Assembly (NCBI GenBank): GCA_949284575.1
Contig: CASDWO010000100.1
Coordinates: forward strand, 1 to 39,823
Reading direction: 5' to 3'
Source of the DNA: an uncultured bacterium
GTDB lineage: Bacteria > Bacillota_I > Bacilli_A > RF39 > UBA660
Length of the DNA stretch: 39,823 nucleotides
Shown: in pieces, positions 38,541-39,823 of the stretch
How the letters are laid out: each line of letters starts with the position of its first letter
Numbering within the stretch: the stretch's first letter is position 1
The notes under the pieces: generated by a model
What the model was told of the DNA's origin: nothing
Database searches by the model: none
The model's input: the letters and a program-made list of their open reading frames with translations, nothing else
Program-made: the position numbers and the translations under genes

Positions 38541-39823
38541 TTACATTTTTTCTGGCACTTCAATTGCAAGTATATCAAGTAAATCTTCGTTAGTTTCTTT
38601 AACTAATTTTGTTAAGGTAAGCCAGCTTTCTTTTACCTTTTCATCACTTTCAGTTAAGATATGATTTGCCTCATAAAATCTACTAAATAAACTTGTTAAA
38701 TTATATAGGTAATCTGCTATAGAACTTAAATCTTTATTATTATAAGCTTTATGTAAAATATTATTCTTCTCCATTAATAAAAGGATAATTTCTTTTTCAG
38801 TATCTGTTGGTTTATTGTAATAGTTACTATAGTCTATACCCATATCATTCGCTTTATTCAAGATAGACTTCATTCTAATAGTATTATATAAGATATAAGG
38901 TCCTGTTTTTCCTTCTACATCAATAAATTTACTTGGTTCAAAGATATAGTCTGTTGTTCTATTAGGTAAGAAGTCAGCATATTTAATCGCAGCGATAGTT
39001 ATTTTTTCAGCGATTTCTTCTTTATTATCCATATCTTTATTCATATGAGTAAGTATTTCCTCTTTAACACTTTTAATAAGACTTTTTAATGTTGCTGCAT
39101 TACCATCTCTTGTTTTAAATGGCTTACCATCTGTTCCATTCATTGTTCCAAAGCCATAGAACTCTAAGACTGTATCTTTTGGAACAAGATTTGTTTTGAA
39201 TGATGCTCTAAATACTTGATTAAAATATAACTCTTGACGCATATCTGTTATATACCACATTTCTTTAGGATTAAACCTTTTCATACGAGATGTGATGGTA
39301 GCAAGTTCTCTTGTAGCATAAAGAGTTGCACCATTACTTTTAATAACAACAAGTGGTGGCATAGGTGCCTTATCAGTATCTTCTATTACTTCAACTATTT
39401 TAGCACCTTCACTTTCTACTAAATACCCAGATTTCTCCATAATATCAATAGTTTCTTCGATATAAGGGTAAGAATCACTTTCTCCTTCCCATAAATCAAA
39501 GTCTGTATTTAATTCTTTATATATACTTTTTATATCTTTTGTAGATATATCTTTTATCTTATCACAAAGAGCGACATATCCTTTGTTTTTACCTGATTCT
39601 AATTCGGCAGTTATTTCTCTAACTTCATCCATTATCTCTTCGTTTTCTTTAGCTTTTATACTTGCAGTAGGATAGATTTCTTCTAAGTCTTCACCTGTTA
39701 TAGGTAATTCATCCCAAGTAGTTTCTTCTTTTCCACTAAAATAGTTAAGATTAGGATATCTTTCTTTTAGTTCATAGATTACCATTCCAGATTGACGACC
39801 AATGTCTCCAAAGTGAACATCAG
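38541..39823 (-). CDS. argS: Arginyl-tRNA synthetase, C-terminal part (5' truncated)
   Basis: The frame runs off the right edge with DVHFGDIGRQSGMVI, a known ArgRS segment, so the true start is outside the window. About 426 residues are seen. The visible part has the rest of the Rossmann catalytic domain, the KMSKS-equivalent loop as GKPFKTRDGNA, and the C-terminal anticodon-binding helical domain (about the last 130 residues, with NLTSLFSRFYEANHIL). Charges tRNA-Arg. Position next to rpoE matches B. subtilis. A frame beginning at 39785 is only an internal methionine. Confidence 0.94.
   Translation of the reverse strand, partial: DVHFGDIGRQSGMVIYELKERYPNLNYFSGKEETTWDELPITGEDLEEIYPTASIKAKENEEIMDEVREITAELESGKNKGYVALCDKIKDISTKDIKSIYKELNTDFDLWEGESDSYPYIEETIDIMEKSGYLVESEGAKIVEVIEDTDKAPMPPLVVIKSNGATLYATRELATITSRMKRFNPKEMWYITDMRQELYFNQVFRASFKTNLVPKDTVLEFYGFGTMNGTDGKPFKTRDGNAATLKSLIKSVKEEILTHMNKDMDNKEEIAEKITIAAIKYADFLPNRTTDYIFEPSKFIDVEGKTGPYILYNTIRMKSILNKANDMGIDYSNYYNKPTDTEKEIILLLMEKNNILHKAYNNKDLSSIADYLYNLTSLFSRFYEANHILTESDEKVKESWLTLTKLVKETNEDLLDILAIEVPEKM

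Noticed and set aside
1-39823. tRNA, rRNA or tmRNA genes
   Set aside because: No cloverleaf with TTC-A arm or CCA end, and no rRNA-like sequence was found by eye on either strand; the integrase therefore does not appear to use a tRNA site here.

Overview
The window is very AT-rich and almost wholly minus-strand. It looks like a Gram-positive member of the Firmicutes/Bacilli with a reduced, low-GC genome, for example an Erysipelotrichia or RF39-like gut lineage. The grounds are the low GC, GGAGG-type ribosome binding sites, RpoE (delta), TagO, Mbl, long-form HPF, an agr quorum system, and homologues of the sporulation proteins SpoIIQ and SpoIIR. The species cannot be named from the sequence.

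Positions 1-12250 hold three stacked transporter modules of the kind used against peptide antibiotics. (i) An SdpR/SdpI-like autorepressor and immunity pair leads into an ABC exporter (252-3580), with a promoter set between two palindromic operators. (ii) A BceRSAB-like module (9934-5352) continues into a 44-aa single-pass membrane peptide, a VanZ-RDD fusion and a YxeA protein (5349-3725); the same 16-bp inverted repeat precedes the regulator gene and the ATPase gene. (iii) A YtrA-type GntR regulator is followed by an ABC-2 ATPase, a permease and a zinc ribbon protein (12144-10044). After these come a membrane-tethered degenerate receiver protein and two small Xre regulators (12258-13825).

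Positions 13838-20805 are mobile-element-like. They carry a tyrosine integrase next to the 3' end of secA, a replication-initiator-like HTH protein, a CI-like Xre repressor, a MazF-like toxin, a cold-shock protein, an ArpU/sigma-like HTH protein, a CAP-domain surface protein and several unknown genes. Four copies of a GTCCAC-N4-GTGGAC operator sit in its two control regions. TGCACACA repeats, three of them at exact 11-bp spacing, lie between integrase and secA. No relaxase, conjugation or capsid genes are seen and the left end is not identified.

Positions 20887-39823 are chromosomal core in an order that largely follows Bacillus subtilis: secA, hpf, csp, an agr locus (agrBD facing agrCA across a shared terminator), tagO, mbl, spoIIQ, a DUF1146 gene, rpiB, rpmE, a GDSL-like protein, murA, fba, mntP, spoIIR, prmC, prfA, rpoE and a 5'-truncated argS.

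The most unusual signal is a set of four genes (SdpR-like, 13011 Xre, 16197 membrane protein, 16997 small protein) with strong ribosome binding sites but no usable ATG/GTG/TTG start: each has ATT or ATA at the proper spacing. Two of them are genes that ordinary start-codon rules hide completely.
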